Source of the DNA: Wolfiporia cocos
Lineage: Eukaryota; Basidiomycota; Agaricomycetes; Polyporales; Phaeolaceae
Length of the DNA: 64,000 nt
Reading direction: 5' to 3'
Assembly: GCA_029448655.1 (NCBI GenBank)
Contig: JACCLO010000050.1
Span: 21,310-85,309 of the forward strand
In this document: positions 55,069 through 64,000 of the stretch, piece after piece
How positions within the stretch are numbered: position 1 is the stretch's first letter
Layout of the letters: each line of letters starts with the position of its first letter
The notes under the pieces: generated by a model
Database searches by the model: none
What the model was told of the DNA's origin: nothing
The model's input: only the letters and a program-made list of their open reading frames with translations
Made by a program: the position numbers and the translations under genes

Positions 55069-56328
55069 TCGTTGTTTCAAAGAATGCTTCACTCCTCCTT
55101 CTCTCGCTACATTTGTATGTAGTTTCCATTCTCGATGTGACTATACCAGCAATGCATACAACCAAAAATACTACGGCTGATCATGGTTTCGGTGATTTGC
55201 AAGCGATGCATTGTTGCGCGCTGGACACCATGCAGACAGTCTGAAGTCGCATACGGAGGCATCAGATCAGCCACAGCCCAGTTAAATTAAATCCAGACAC
55301 TGGCGGTGGTCCGTGCTTTCCTTTTTTTGCATTAGACATGTATGACTCCCTTGCACCTGTTTTGAATTATGTACCTTTGTCGTGATTATATGGGCAGCAA
55401 CACTTGCAGATGTTCGATGGTGCAACAAGCTGCAAGGCCAGATTGTAATATTGCACATTGAAATCTGACGCTGTGTGCTGCATCGAAAGGCGGTATACAC
55501 CGGCTTGAGATCCGAGCAGTCATATGATTGCAACTTGTGTATCACGATGCAAATACAATCTCGAGCAATATGCCACAGTGGTCAGCGGTATGGATTGCAT
55601 GACCCCAGCTCACATGTCTCTAAGCATGGTTTTAACGGGTCACCACAGGTTGATGATTCCTCATATATTGTATGGATATGTTGGCTCTCTGACAATGTCG
55701 AGAACGATTTGCATGTGGCTTCGCTCATTCTGCGGTCCATTCTTAATATACTTGGCTGTTGCAGATATGGTGACGTGGAAAATGGACGTCTCCCCCAGGT
55801 CCTCGCCGTACAGCATCTTAGCCAAAGCATAGTGGGGGATATTGTGCTTCTCGAGGTAGGCATTGATCTTGATGTAGTGAACGATTTCATTGATGCATTT
55901 GGTCTATATCACGTGCTGGTGTGGACCCAATACAATTCTCCAGCCGTAATGCAATAACCATTGCACCAAAAGGGCACAATGCCAACTCTGTTGGCATCGG
56001 TGGGTCTCAGTACTTAAGCTATTATGGCACATGGTCGTGACATGCTCATGACAGTCTAGCAATACTGCTCCTTGATAATGATGCGTTTGACTTGGTCCGC
56101 ACCCGTCCGCTCGGCCGACACATCCGTCGCACCAGAGTCCTCAACGGCCATGGAAGAGCTGTCAGCGTCATCTCCGCGTGCTTGCCCATGCAGTGTGAGA
56201 CTCAACGTATAGTTGCATGCAGACCCTTTCCTCTTGCACCACGATGAGGGAGGAGTACTGTTAGAATCCCCCTGAGTCAGGTGCCAATTCTCAGGCAGCA
56301 GACACCAGTAGATCAGCAGCCCCTCCCT
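55069..56328. other. Degraded region with one exon-like stretch
   Basis: 55661-55897 on the minus strand reads an uninterrupted, protein-like stretch (NAYLEKHNIPHYALAKMLYG; LGETSIFHVTISATAKYI) ending in TGA, preceded by a 3' splice-like GATATAG. No family recognised; no other feature seen. Confidence 0.35.
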
Positions 56329-57034
56329 GTTACGGGTCGAACACCCGTTCGTATATTCGAGTCGCGAATATAGATCGTTCTTCTGCACGTGGGCGTATAG
56401 CCGTATGCAAGGCAAATGCTCGTTAGATGCCTTCAAGTCCTAGGTGAAGTTCCTAGGAGATCGTATAATATCCAATACGCGTTAGAGGATATAATCTGTT
56501 CAGGTGCGAGTCGAATAGAATATAAGACTCGCCTAAGTCCGAGAAGTCAGTGTGCACTTCGAGGACTTAGTCGTTTGGTTGCTCGAGTGAGAAATACTGA
56601 GCGTAGTTTCCTACGTTTGAGAACAAGTATAAGACTTCTTGTTTATACAACAAGGTCGAGCTGAAGAGCCTTGACAATAAGTACATGAGCTTTTATACTA
56701 CGCTGGGTTTTAGGGGTCAAGTCCATCCCAGATGCCACCGCTACTATCTACGCTATAGTATCAAACGTTTGATAAGTATGTAGTGATGTATCCGAAACGA
56801 TAGATAGGGATGATGGTGGTTGAACACCATCTATAAGCTAATAAACGATGAAGGTGAAACGGTGGCAGAGTTGGATCTGCCAAAGGTGAAACGCGCCCTA
56901 CATGCTAATACAACTGGGGATGCGCCCAGTAGAGTCACGAGTAGCCAGGGGGTTGGTTGCGCAACAAGTCCCTGTATCGTATTCGCCCGGTGGTGAGTTC
57001 TGTCGATATTCGAAAAATTAAAATAACCGTAACA
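56329..57034 (-). repeat. 3' LTR of minus-strand gypsy element
   Basis: 706 bp with ends TGTTACGGG and AACCGTAACA, so TG...CA on both strands. On the minus strand a TATAAAAG box lies near 56690. The family differs from the TGTCACA families elsewhere in the window. The left flank CCCCTCCC repeats the polypurine tract complement seen on the right, so a duplication cannot be judged here. Confidence 0.8.
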
Positions 57035-57048
57035 TCAGCCCCTCCCTA
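57035..57048 (-). promoter_or_regulatory. Polypurine tract of minus-strand gypsy element
   Basis: Minus strand AGGGAGGGGCTGA, directly before the LTR start TGTTACGG. Confidence 0.7.
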
Positions 57049-58318
57049 GGCATTCGTCGGCCTCGACGAATTTTCCAAGTTCCTCTCTTCAGAGTGCCTC
57101 GGCGTCCTGTTCATTGTAGATGTCGCCGTTCCCGCTGAGGGACGGGGTCGTAGGAGTTCGCCATACGAAGTGTTGGCGGCATTCATTCTGTCAATGACCT
57201 GGTTGATTGAGCCCACAAGCTCTGCAAATATAGTCGGGGCAGTCGAGGATCCAGTGGCTAGCGGATCCGCACTGCCGACAGGGTTGTTCAGGCGAGGGCC
57301 TTGCTGGTACCCGTAGGAAAAGGGATATCTCTGAGATATTCGTTGTGTCGGTATCTCCAGTGGTGAGCGGCGCGGTGGAGGTTCCGTTGCGCCCATGTGG
57401 GTAAGGAGGCGGTGTCTCGTTCGTGCTCCCTCGCACCTCGCTCGAACTCCTCGCGGGTAATGCTCTGCACCGATGGAGATCGTCGAATAGGCGGCGTGCT
57501 ATTCGCTCTTCGCTGTCGTTCTGGGGTAGCCCTAGGGCTCGTCGGGCGTGCAGGTGGTTCACGTCTCCCGTTGCCTCCCATACCAGGAATACGTGGCGTC
57601 GGGTCTCTAACTCCTGTTCGGCGGGCTCTCTGAGTCTTGGTAGGCAGTGGAAATAATACTCTATCGCCCTCCATAAAATCAAACGGCCTTGCAACTCGGC
57701 GTCGTTCGTCGGGGGTGAAAAAGCAGGCGGGTCGTGGTGTGTATTCGGGTCGACCGGGAGTAACGTGCTCGCGATCCTCGAAGTCGTTGAGCGCGTGTCG
57801 TAGTCGGGCCGTCGTGGTGGCGGCCAATCTGTCGATAAGTCTGTTGGTGAGTAATTCGAGTCCCTCTCTCTGCGCTCTGATCTGCCCCTCCATTCGGACA
57901 AGGTCCTCGGTGATGTTCTGGTACGAGCTGTAGACGTGTGTGAGGTCCTGCGCGATGTCGAAGAGGGCCGACCAGCCATCGGCTCGGCCAGCAAAAGGTC
58001 CCTCGGCCCTGTACCAGAGGAGGGCGTGTCTACTCTGCAGATGCTGGGGGGAGTACCTTCTTGGTGGCGTACCTCGCGGTCGGCCTTCTCGACGATCTGC
58101 ATCGCCGGGGGTCGTGGTTCGGCGGGGGAGCTGGTGGCGAGTCGTCGACATACTATTACTGTCCTGTTTTCGAGTGTCGGGGTTGTCCTGACTCTCGTCC
58201 TGTGGTAGTCTTTTATCAGCTCCTTGGAGTGCTCCAAGTTCGCCTCGTCTTCCCATGAATTGTCGGCGTGGCATAGCCTTTCCACTTGACGAAGTATTGA
58301 TGCTTCTTTCCTTTCCAT
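57046..58318 (-). CDS. Pol C-terminal extension ending in a zinc knuckle
   Basis: Follows the chromodomain after a one-base frame change near 58270 (NSWEDEANLEHSKELIKDYH is the chromodomain end). Then come Arg/Pro/Ser-rich stretches and, at the end (about 57195-57280), CRQCGSASHWILDCPDYICR, a knuckle-like Cys/His cluster outside Gag. Two frames are open here in parallel: one runs 58318-57191, the other 58274-57288 with an internally helical part (FDIAQDLTHVYSSYQNITED; GLELLTNRLIDRLAA). The most protein-like path seems to switch between them near 57650. The shift may be an error in this copy. Role unknown; it might bind nucleic acid. Confidence 0.55.
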
Positions 58319-58794
58319 CTGTCAGCCAAGATGGCTTCGACTTCGTATTCCTCCTGTCCCTTGATGATATCAGGTGGCGGCCGTAGGTAATTGGGTCCGT
58401 GCACCCTTGTTTCTTTGAATGGTTTTAGTAAGGCAGCATGGAATACCGGATGAATTTTCCAGTTCGCCGGTAACTGCAGCCGGTATGTCGTGGGTCCCAT
58501 CTTTTCTGTGATGGTGAAGGGTCCTTCCCTTTTTGGTGCTAGCTTGTTAGATTCGTAGGGGATGGTTAGGTTCTTTGCGTCGAGCCAAACCTTGTCTCCT
58601 TTCTCGAGCTTCGGTAATTCTCGGAGGAAACGTCCCGCCATTCTTTTCTGAGCTAGTTCGTGCGCGATGAATGCCATCTTTCGCGCCTCTTTGATCTTTT
58701 TGATCCTGTCAACTGCTGCCAGGACGTTTCCTACCCTGTCGTAGTCTGGGAATCCCCTTGGAATATAACCCAAGATTATTTCAAGGGGCGCAGG
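58216..58794 (-). CDS. Pol: integrase C-terminus and chromodomain
   Basis: In the same frame as the integrase core, after TGA 58795-58797. LEIILGYIPRGFPDY, then ARKMAFIAHELAQKRMAGRF, KGDKVWLDAKNLTIPYESNK (the GPF/Y region with KREGPFTITEKMG), VFHAALLKPFKET, and a chromodomain EYEVEAILADRWKGKKHQYF...W-K-G-Y. The domain is completed in another frame (see 57046-58318). Confidence 0.8.
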   Translation of the reverse strand, partial: PAPLEIILGYIPRGFPDYDRVGNVLAAVDRIKKIKEARKMAFIAHELAQKRMAGRFLRELPKLEKGDKVWLDAKNLTIPYESNKLAPKREGPFTITEKMGPTTYRLQLPANWKIHPVFHAALLKPFKETRVHGPNYLRPPPDIIKGQEEYEVEAILADRWKGKKHQYFVKWKGYATPTIHGKTRRTWSTPRS

Positions 58795-60255
58795 TCAGTT
58801 TTCGGTTCGCTTGGTGTTGTGCGCAAATTCGACGTCGGGTAGTCGTTGTACCCATTGGAAAGGGTCGTTCATGCAATAGATACGAAGGTACACTTCGATT
58901 TGTTGATTCATCCTTTCCGTTTGTCCGTCGGTCTGTGGATGGTACGCCGTACTCATCGCAGATTCCGTTCCCTGCAGCTTGCATAATTCCTTGAACAGTT
59001 TCGATGCGAACTGTGGTCCCCTGTCTGAAATGATCTTTCGGGGAATGCCGTATTGTGAGTATATCTTTCGATGGAATATTTCTGCGGCCCCTTCGCTCGT
59101 GATTGTTTTGTCGCATGGGGTGAGAGAGATGGCCTTGGATAGGCCATGGTCGACAATCACCATCATGGAGTCATATTTTCCGACTCTTGGCAGGTCGGTG
59201 ACAAAATCGACCGAGCACTGTGAGAAGGGAAGGGCGTCCTCCCGTGTCGGTATTGGCTGTAAAGGGGGTTTTAGCGGGTTCCTATCAGGTTTCATCTGTT
59301 GACAGATTGCACAGCCTCGGACGTATTCCGGTATCATTGTTCCCATGTCAGGCCACCAAAAGTGGGTCTTAACCTGTACTGTTGTACCCCAGATCCCAGG
59401 GTGTCCGGCCGGGATCGTGTCGTGGTATTTTGAAATGACGTCCCGTCGAAGGCCCTCATCTTTTGGCACGTACATCCTGCCCCTGTAGAGCAGTATCCCA
59501 TCCGTTTGTTGCCATTCATCTGCGGTGGTTCTTGCGGGGAATTCGTCTGTGCCCCCTAGAGCACGGATCGCCTGTTCCGCAGATTCATCTCGATCGTTGG
59601 CGTTCTTGATTCGATCGATGATCGGGATCTGGATTGCGTGGACGACGAGTTCATTTGGAATCATGGTGATTCCCTCGTTGTCTTCGTTGCTTTCGTCTAG
59701 GTGATACAACCTGGACAATGTGTCGGCCATGACTAGTTTCCTCCCGGGGATGTGTTGTAATTTCAGGTCGAATTGCGAGAGGAATAGATGCCATCTCGCT
59801 TGTCGCCGATTTAGGCGCTGTGCGCTTCTCCAGTACGTCAGGTTCTGATGATCGCTTCGGATCAAGATCCGATGTGCTCCTTCTAACAGGTGCCGCCATT
59901 CTTCTAGTGCTCGGACTATTCCGAGTAGTTCGCGATCATAGATTTCGTAGTTCCGTTCTGTGGATGTCAGGGATTGTGAGAGATATCCCACTGGCCGTTC
60001 ACGCCCCGTTTCATCTGTCTGTTTTAGCACTGCCCCTGTGGCAAACTGAGATGCGTCTGTTTCGAGGATGAATGGTTTCTCCTTGTCTGGCGTTCCTAGT
60101 GCGGGCGCCGTTGTGAATGCCTGCTTCATGAAGTCGAACGCCTTTTGTTCTTTATCCGTCCACTGGAATCCTGTCCCTGTGACCGTTTTCGTGAGATCCA
60201 CCAGGGGTCGGGTGCGTTGAGTAGTGATCGATAAATTTCCGATAGAAGTTTGCAA
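58795..60255 (-). CDS. Pol: RNase H and integrase core
   Basis: 486 codons. RNase [45 protein letters not shown], ending [14 protein letters not shown]. Integrase: HHCC block ([11 protein letters not shown] ... C-A-I-C-Q-Q), DDE core [38 protein letters not shown]. All catalytic acids are present. It ends at TGA 58795-58797, after which the same frame continues. It overlaps the RT frame by about 100 bp with a frame change near 60200. Confidence 0.9.
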   Translation of the reverse strand: MQTSIGNLSITTQRTRPLVDLTKTVTGTGFQWTDKEQKAFDFMKQAFTTAPALGTPDKEKPFILETDASQFATGAVLKQTDETGRERPVGYLSQSLTSTERNYEIYDRELLGIVRALEEWRHLLEGAHRILIRSDHQNLTYWRSAQRLNRRQARWHLFLSQFDLKLQHIPGRKLVMADTLSRLYHLDESNEDNEGITMIPNELVVHAIQIPIIDRIKNANDRDESAEQAIRALGGTDEFPARTTADEWQQTDGILLYRGRMYVPKDEGLRRDVISKYHDTIPAGHPGIWGTTVQVKTHFWWPDMGTMIPEYVRGCAICQQMKPDRNPLKPPLQPIPTREDALPFSQCSVDFVTDLPRVGKYDSMMVIVDHGLSKAISLTPCDKTITSEGAAEIFHRKIYSQYGIPRKIISDRGPQFASKLFKELCKLQGTESAMSTAYHPQTDGQTERMNQQIEVYLRIYCMNDPFQWVQRLPDVEFAHNTKRTEN

Positions 60256-61816
60256 ATCCTAGGAAGGATCTGACTTCCTTGAGATTTCGGGGAGTCGGCC
60301 ACTCTTTAATCCTATTGAGTTTCGCTGGGTCCATCTGGATGTTTCCTGGGGTGATGACTAGTCCTAGAAATTCGACTCTGTCGACACCGAAGGCGCATTT
60401 CTCGGGTTTCACAAAGAGATGGTTATCCACCAATCTCTGAAGGATTCGCCGTTCCCGTTCCTTGTGTGTTTTCTCGTCTTCTGAGAAAATGAGGATATCG
60501 TCCATGTAAACAAGCACCCATCCTTCGAAGATTTCTTCTTTCAGGATTTCGTTCATCATTGCCTGAAAGGTCCCGGGTGCATTGCACAATCCGAAAAACA
60601 TAACCGTGGGTTCGTACAACCTTCGGTTTGTTTTGAAGGCCGCTTTCCATTCGTCTCCTTTCTTGATTCGCACGTTGTTGTACCCCGCTCTAAGGTCCAT
60701 TTTCGTGAAAATCTTTGCTCCTTTTAGCTTTTCCAGGAGCTCCGAGATTAATGGCAAGGGATAGACGTTCTTTATCGTTCCTTCGTTCAGATATCGATAA
60801 TCTTGACAGGGTCGTAGGCCGCTGTCTTTCTTTGGGACGAAGAAGAATGGTGACGCCATCGGGGATTTTGAAGGGACTATGAATCCCTTGGCCAGGTTTT
60901 CTTTTAGGAATTCGTCCAGCGCCTGTTGCTCTTTAGGCAACAGTGCATAGACTTTGCAGTCCTTCGGCACGAAATCGGGTTTTAATTCGATTGCGTGGTC
61001 CCATGGTCTCGACGGGGGGAACGCCGCTGCGGACTCCTTACTGAACACCTTGGTAAAGTCTAGTAGGTGTTTCGGGACCATTTCCTCAATTGTTCGTTCT
61101 GGTTCAGGGGTTTTCTGTGCGAATTCTTGGGACTTCGTCAGCGCTTTCCTGACAGCATTGATGATTTGTATCTTTGTTCGGAACTTCTTTCGTGTTTCCC
61201 CTTTCTCTCCTATGATCCTAGGGTTATCTTTTGCAAAGCGTCGGATCGCTTCGTACTCCTCAGGAGTATAGAGCCGCTGTGCTGTTTCTTCTGGCTGGTC
61301 CGTAGATCCAAATCCTTTCTCCCCTCGTTCTGTTTCATCTAGGTCCTCGACCTCCAAAATGTCGGGGGTTAGGTGTCGTTCGAAAATTATCTGGGCTATT
61401 CGCATGCCCGGGATAATTCTATGTGCTTTGTCTGAATAGTTGAAGACGATGGCTCCGACGTCTCCTCGGTAGTCCGAGTCTATGATTCCGGCCTGTACTA
61501 CCAGTCCGTGTCTGAGGGTGTTGCCTGATCGTCCGGCCAACCTTCCATACGATCCCTTCGGGATCTTCATTTTTACTCCTGTGGAGACGAGTTTCCATCC
61601 TCCGGCGGGAATCTCGGTTTCTTCTGCAGCGTAAAGGTCATACCCTGCGGCTTCTTGGGTTCCCCTTGTCGGAATTTTCCCTTCTGGAGCAACTACCATT
61701 TCCACCGTATCCATTTGGATCGTGGCTTCCGGTTTTTTTCTTCTGCCCCTAGTATTGATCGTACATCGACTGTTTGGTCCTTCCAGTCGATTGTGGGGTT
61801 TTCGTCTTTTAGCCAT
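60152..61816 (-). CDS. Pol: dUTPase and reverse transcriptase
   Basis: About 554 codons. Residues about 48-173 are a complete dUTPase: motif 1 [11 protein letters not shown] (57-67), 2 GRLAGRSGN (91-99), 3 [14 protein letters not shown] with catalytic-type Asp at 113 and Tyr at 116, 4 RIAQIIFER (139-147), 5 [10 protein letters not shown] (164-173). A linker with a spacer rich in charged residues leads to [52 protein letters not shown] (Asp 374), [15 protein letters not shown] at 437-440, and [12 protein letters not shown]. The dUTPase lowers dUTP; RT copies the RNA. The frame is joined to the protease (61693-62091) by a frame change at a T7 run near 61734. Confidence 0.9.
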   Translation of the reverse strand: MAKRRKPHNRLEGPNSRCTINTRGRRKKPEATIQMDTVEMVVAPEGKIPTRGTQEAAGYDLYAAEETEIPAGGWKLVSTGVKMKIPKGSYGRLAGRSGNTLRHGLVVQAGIIDSDYRGDVGAIVFNYSDKAHRIIPGMRIAQIIFERHLTPDILEVEDLDETERGEKGFGSTDQPEETAQRLYTPEEYEAIRRFAKDNPRIIGEKGETRKKFRTKIQIINAVRKALTKSQEFAQKTPEPERTIEEMVPKHLLDFTKVFSKESAAAFPPSRPWDHAIELKPDFVPKDCKVYALLPKEQQALDEFLKENLAKGFIVPSKSPMASPFFFVPKKDSGLRPCQDYRYLNEGTIKNVYPLPLISELLEKLKGAKIFTKMDLRAGYNNVRIKKGDEWKAAFKTNRRLYEPTVMFFGLCNAPGTFQAMMNEILKEEIFEGWVLVYMDDILIFSEDEKTHKERERRILQRLVDNHLFVKPEKCAFGVDRVEFLGLVITPGNIQMDPAKLNRIKEWPTPRNLKEVRSFLGFANFYRKFIDHYSTHPTPGGSHENGHRDRIPVDG

Positions 61817-62091
61817 CCATACCCTAGAATCATATTCTCTGTTCCGATCGATCCTACCAAGAATCGGACCTTTCGCGTTTTCTGGGTCTTCGGATATCGT
61901 AGTAGTATGGTGGCTTCTCGGTCTATTCGCCCATCTTTGTTTTCTGTTCCGTCAACATTTTTGACGATAATCGGGTTCTTCAAGGGTTGCGTGGGCACCT
62001 TGTATTTTTCTACCACTCTGCTGTGGATCAGGTTTGACATTGCTCCTGAGTCGATTAGTGCATTGCACTTCACGGGTTTTGCCAGCGTCAT
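61693..62091 (-). CDS. Pol: aspartic protease
   Basis: Active-site block [20 protein letters not shown] (D-S-G), flap-like [20 protein letters not shown] with the conserved I-L-G-x-x-W-L, then [15 protein letters not shown], where the dUTPase frame takes over. It cuts the element polyprotein. The frame end KWIRWKW is read past the frame change. Confidence 0.8.
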   Translation of the reverse strand: MTLAKPVKCNALIDSGAMSNLIHSRVVEKYKVPTQPLKNPIIVKNVDGTENKDGRIDREATILLRYPKTQKTRKVRFLVGSIGTENMILGYGWLKDENPTIDWKDQTVDVRSILGAEEKNRKPRSKWIRWKW

Positions 62092-62180
62092 GATTACCGG
62101 AATGAAGAGGGATCGATTCTTCTCGAACGAGGTAATTACATGCGCTGCTTTCTCGGAGGGTAAGACCGTGGGCTTCCCTC

Positions 62181-63763
62181 CTAGGCAAAATCCTGTTCTT
62201 CTACGAGCCGTGCTAGGAGCTCGGGGTTCTTGGCTTTCAGAGCCCTAATTGCTGTGACCGCTCTGTTAGCGGTGACATATTCAGTCTCTTCTTCGGAGAC
62301 TTCTTCGATGCGAGCTTCTTGCTCGGCTTCTTCTTCTTCGGTTTTTCGAGTAGTCCGCCTAGGGCGGGCTGGTTTCCTCGGCCTCTTCGGGCAGTCTCGC
62401 GACATATGTCCTGGCTGATGACAGGTGAAGCATTTTCCTTTCTTGATGTGATCGTCCCTTTCCTGGGTGGTCATTCGATCTACATCCATTGCGTTCGGAT
62501 CTTTCGGTGCGGTTGTCTGTGGAGCACTAGTGCGTCCGTTATTCTGGTTCGAGGCTTGCCAAGCCTTTTTCTTGACAAACGGTTTGTCCCGTTTCAAGAA
62601 TATCTTGTACGTATTTTCATAGTACGAGGCAGCGGACTGCCATTCATCAATGGTTGCTGGTAGCGGTCGAACACCGATGATGTATCGGGTCGTGTGTTCG
62701 GGTAACCCTTTCTCAAAGAGGGTTATGAGCAACGCGTTTCCGTCCGCGCTGTATCGATCGTACTGGGCCTTTCCGGCCAAGTTGTTGAACTCGGTGATAT
62801 AATCATCAATGTCCTTCCTGTCCTGGGTTACGTCCAGGATTTTCTTCCGCGCCTTCTGTACCTCTTCGATGGCTCCGAAGGCTTTCTGGAAGTCTGCATC
62901 AAACTGTGCAAGACTAGGTGGGAAGAATCGTTTCGTCTGGGGGTTCGTGTAAACCCGGTGGTAATTTTTTTCCACTGGCCTGTTTTCCCCTTGTTCGAAA
63001 TATAAGAGAGGATAAAGATCACTCTCTGAACGTCGTTCTGGAATGATGTTTCGTACATCGTAAACCAGGAATTGCACTGGTTTATGAAGTTCTGCATGTC
63101 AGATCGTTCCCCGTCGAATACGTCTGGGGGATTGATTTATCATCGGGGGTCGGTAGTACGGGTTTGGCGCCGGAGGTTGAGGCTGCGGCGCATTCGGTGG
63201 TGGAGGTCCTCCTCCTCCCGGGTATCCTCCACCTGGGTTTCCTGGGTTTCCTCCGGGTTCCCTGGGTTTCCTCCAGGGTTTCCTCCTCCGGGGTTCGCGG
63301 GGGTTCCTCCTCCGAATCCTCCAGGGGGGGGCATTCCCTCCTCCGAGTCCGAAGTTTCCTCCCAGTCCTCCTCCGCTTGTACCTGCGGAGGTTCGTCCAA
63401 ATAGGCCTGAAGGCCATGTTCCTGGGTTTGTCGTTCCCATTCCTCCGCTTGGGCTAGTCCAAGACGGATTTCCTCCGCTACCCATTCCGGGTGCGTTCTG
63501 TGGGGGGTTTCCAAAGAGGTCTGTTCCTCCAGCCATAGGCCCAATCCCACTCTGCGCAAAAGCAGATATAAATCCTGGAGGGTCCTGTCCTCCGGTCTGG
63601 CTGTTATCTGTTCCTGTAAAATTTCCAGGATTTCTCCCATCATCTCGATGCGCTCAATTCCTGCCATTCCTGTGGCGCCCGAAGGCTGATTCGTATTTCC
63701 ATCGGCATCGAAGGTTCTGTTGATGGTTTCGGTTTCGTTTTCGGTCAACGTCGCGGTTGACAT
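62181..63763 (-). CDS. Gag (capsid and zinc knuckle), in several frames
   Basis: The first part, from 63763 (MSTATLTENETETINRTFDA), has a helical stretch (MMGEILEILQEQITARPEDR), then Gly/Pro/Glu-rich low complexity (GGGNPGGNPGNPEETQE). After two frame changes (near 63120 and 62960) the capsid core reads VFDGERSDMQNFINQCNSWF and YHRVYTNPQTKRFFPPSLAQ, FNNLAGKAQYDRY, RPLPATIDEWQSAA. A knuckle CFTCHQPGHMSRDC (CCHC) follows, then an Arg/Lys-Glu-rich tail to 62181. It packages element RNA. The 62960 change lies in a run of seven T. Coding-like sequence continues upstream of 63763 to the window end (LIELLPEDIQGVYRLNRYEW; FRNRGGIVVIPRE), so the true start may lie beyond 64000. Confidence 0.8.
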
Positions 63764-64000
63764 CGGAGGGAGTTCTCCAATCGTTCGAACGCTTCACGCG
63801 TTATTTCCCAAGCGGTCGTTCTTGCGGAGGGGTATACTTCTACCCACTTCGATGCCCTATCTCTCTTGGAATGACAACAATTCCTCCGCGGTTACGGAAG
63901 GCTCCAATGGTGTCAGTCCACTCGTATCGGTTGAGTCTGTAGACTCCCTGAATGTCCTCGGGCAAGAGTTCAATCAGTCGTGCTGGGAATTCTGGTCCAA
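63764..64000 (-). other. Coding-like sequence upstream of Gag, truncated
   Basis: The minus strand reads GPEFPARLIELLPEDIQGVY and WTDTIGAFRNRGGIVVIPRE before a frame change and a further coding-like stretch TAWEITREAFERLENSL. It probably belongs to the Gag N-terminus. Confidence 0.5.

Larger units (their letters stand above)
56329..64000 (-). mobile_element. Ty3/gypsy chromovirus-like element with dUTPase between protease and RT
   Basis: Minus-strand order: Gag with zinc knuckle, aspartic protease, dUTPase, RT, RNase H, integrase, chromodomain, long C-terminal extension with a second zinc knuckle, polypurine tract, 3' LTR. The 5' LTR and primer site lie beyond 64000. Frames change near 63100, 62960, 61730, 60200, 58270 and about 57650, and TGA 58795-58797 interrupts the integrase. 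Motifs are otherwise well kept. Several changes sit in runs of one base (T7 at 61734 and 62960), so some may be sequence errors. Confidence 0.88.

Noticed and set aside
57288..58274. A 328-codon open frame as a separate gene
   Set aside because: It overlaps the Pol extension on the same strand. Protein-like parts of the two frames alternate, which fits a frameshift better than an extra gene.

Overview
The window is a stretch of fungal nuclear DNA, most likely from an Agaricomycete (Basidiomycota). Genes carry many short introns (about 45-60 nt, mostly GT-AG). The gene families also fit: MSH4, an HpcH/HpaI aldolase, an NRPS-like adenylation enzyme and fungal kinase-like proteins. A Rhizoctonia/Ceratobasidium-type genome would fit, but the species is inferred, not shown.

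From 1 to about 28.2 kb is a graveyard of nested LTR elements. A degraded plus-strand Ty3/gypsy element (4533-17545) carries RT, RNase H, integrase and a chromodomain, and after one in-frame TGA a dUTPase domain at its C-terminus. Its pol gene is split by a 6053 bp element with no recognisable proteins and equal-length LTRs (6867-12919, target duplication ACCCG), and by a solo LTR (13008-13898, AGATG). Around it lie a 0.9 kb TRIM-like element, two hAT-type MITEs, a broken MULE transposase gene and at least eight solo LTRs with 5-bp target duplications, several nested inside one another. In both the large coding-less element and the TRIM, the primer binding site is complementary to the predicted 5' end of the element's own RNA. 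This suggests Tf1/sushi-type self-priming rather than tRNA priming. Most LTRs share a hairpin at the transcription start whose stem covaries.

From 28 to 55 kb lies host gene space. It holds a Cys-rich gene split by a solo LTR, a frameshifted aldolase relic and a frameshifted NRPS-like relic. There is also a possible lunapark C-terminal exon, a small two-exon unknown gene and a possible AlkB-like 2OG-Fe(II) oxygenase. MSH4 (40269-44016, minus) appears intact and contains an 8-nt microexon inside Walker A. A large plus-strand gene (46766-51150) has the layout of meiotic axis core proteins (Red1/SYCP2/ASY3 type). A kinase-like gene split by a solo LTR follows.

From 56.3 kb to the end is a second, unrelated minus-strand Ty3/gypsy element, with its 5' LTR outside the window. 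Its dUTPase lies between protease and RT, and it has a long Pol extension after the chromodomain that ends in a zinc knuckle. Two gypsy lineages in one window therefore carry dUTPase at two different places. No tRNA, rRNA or CRISPR was found.
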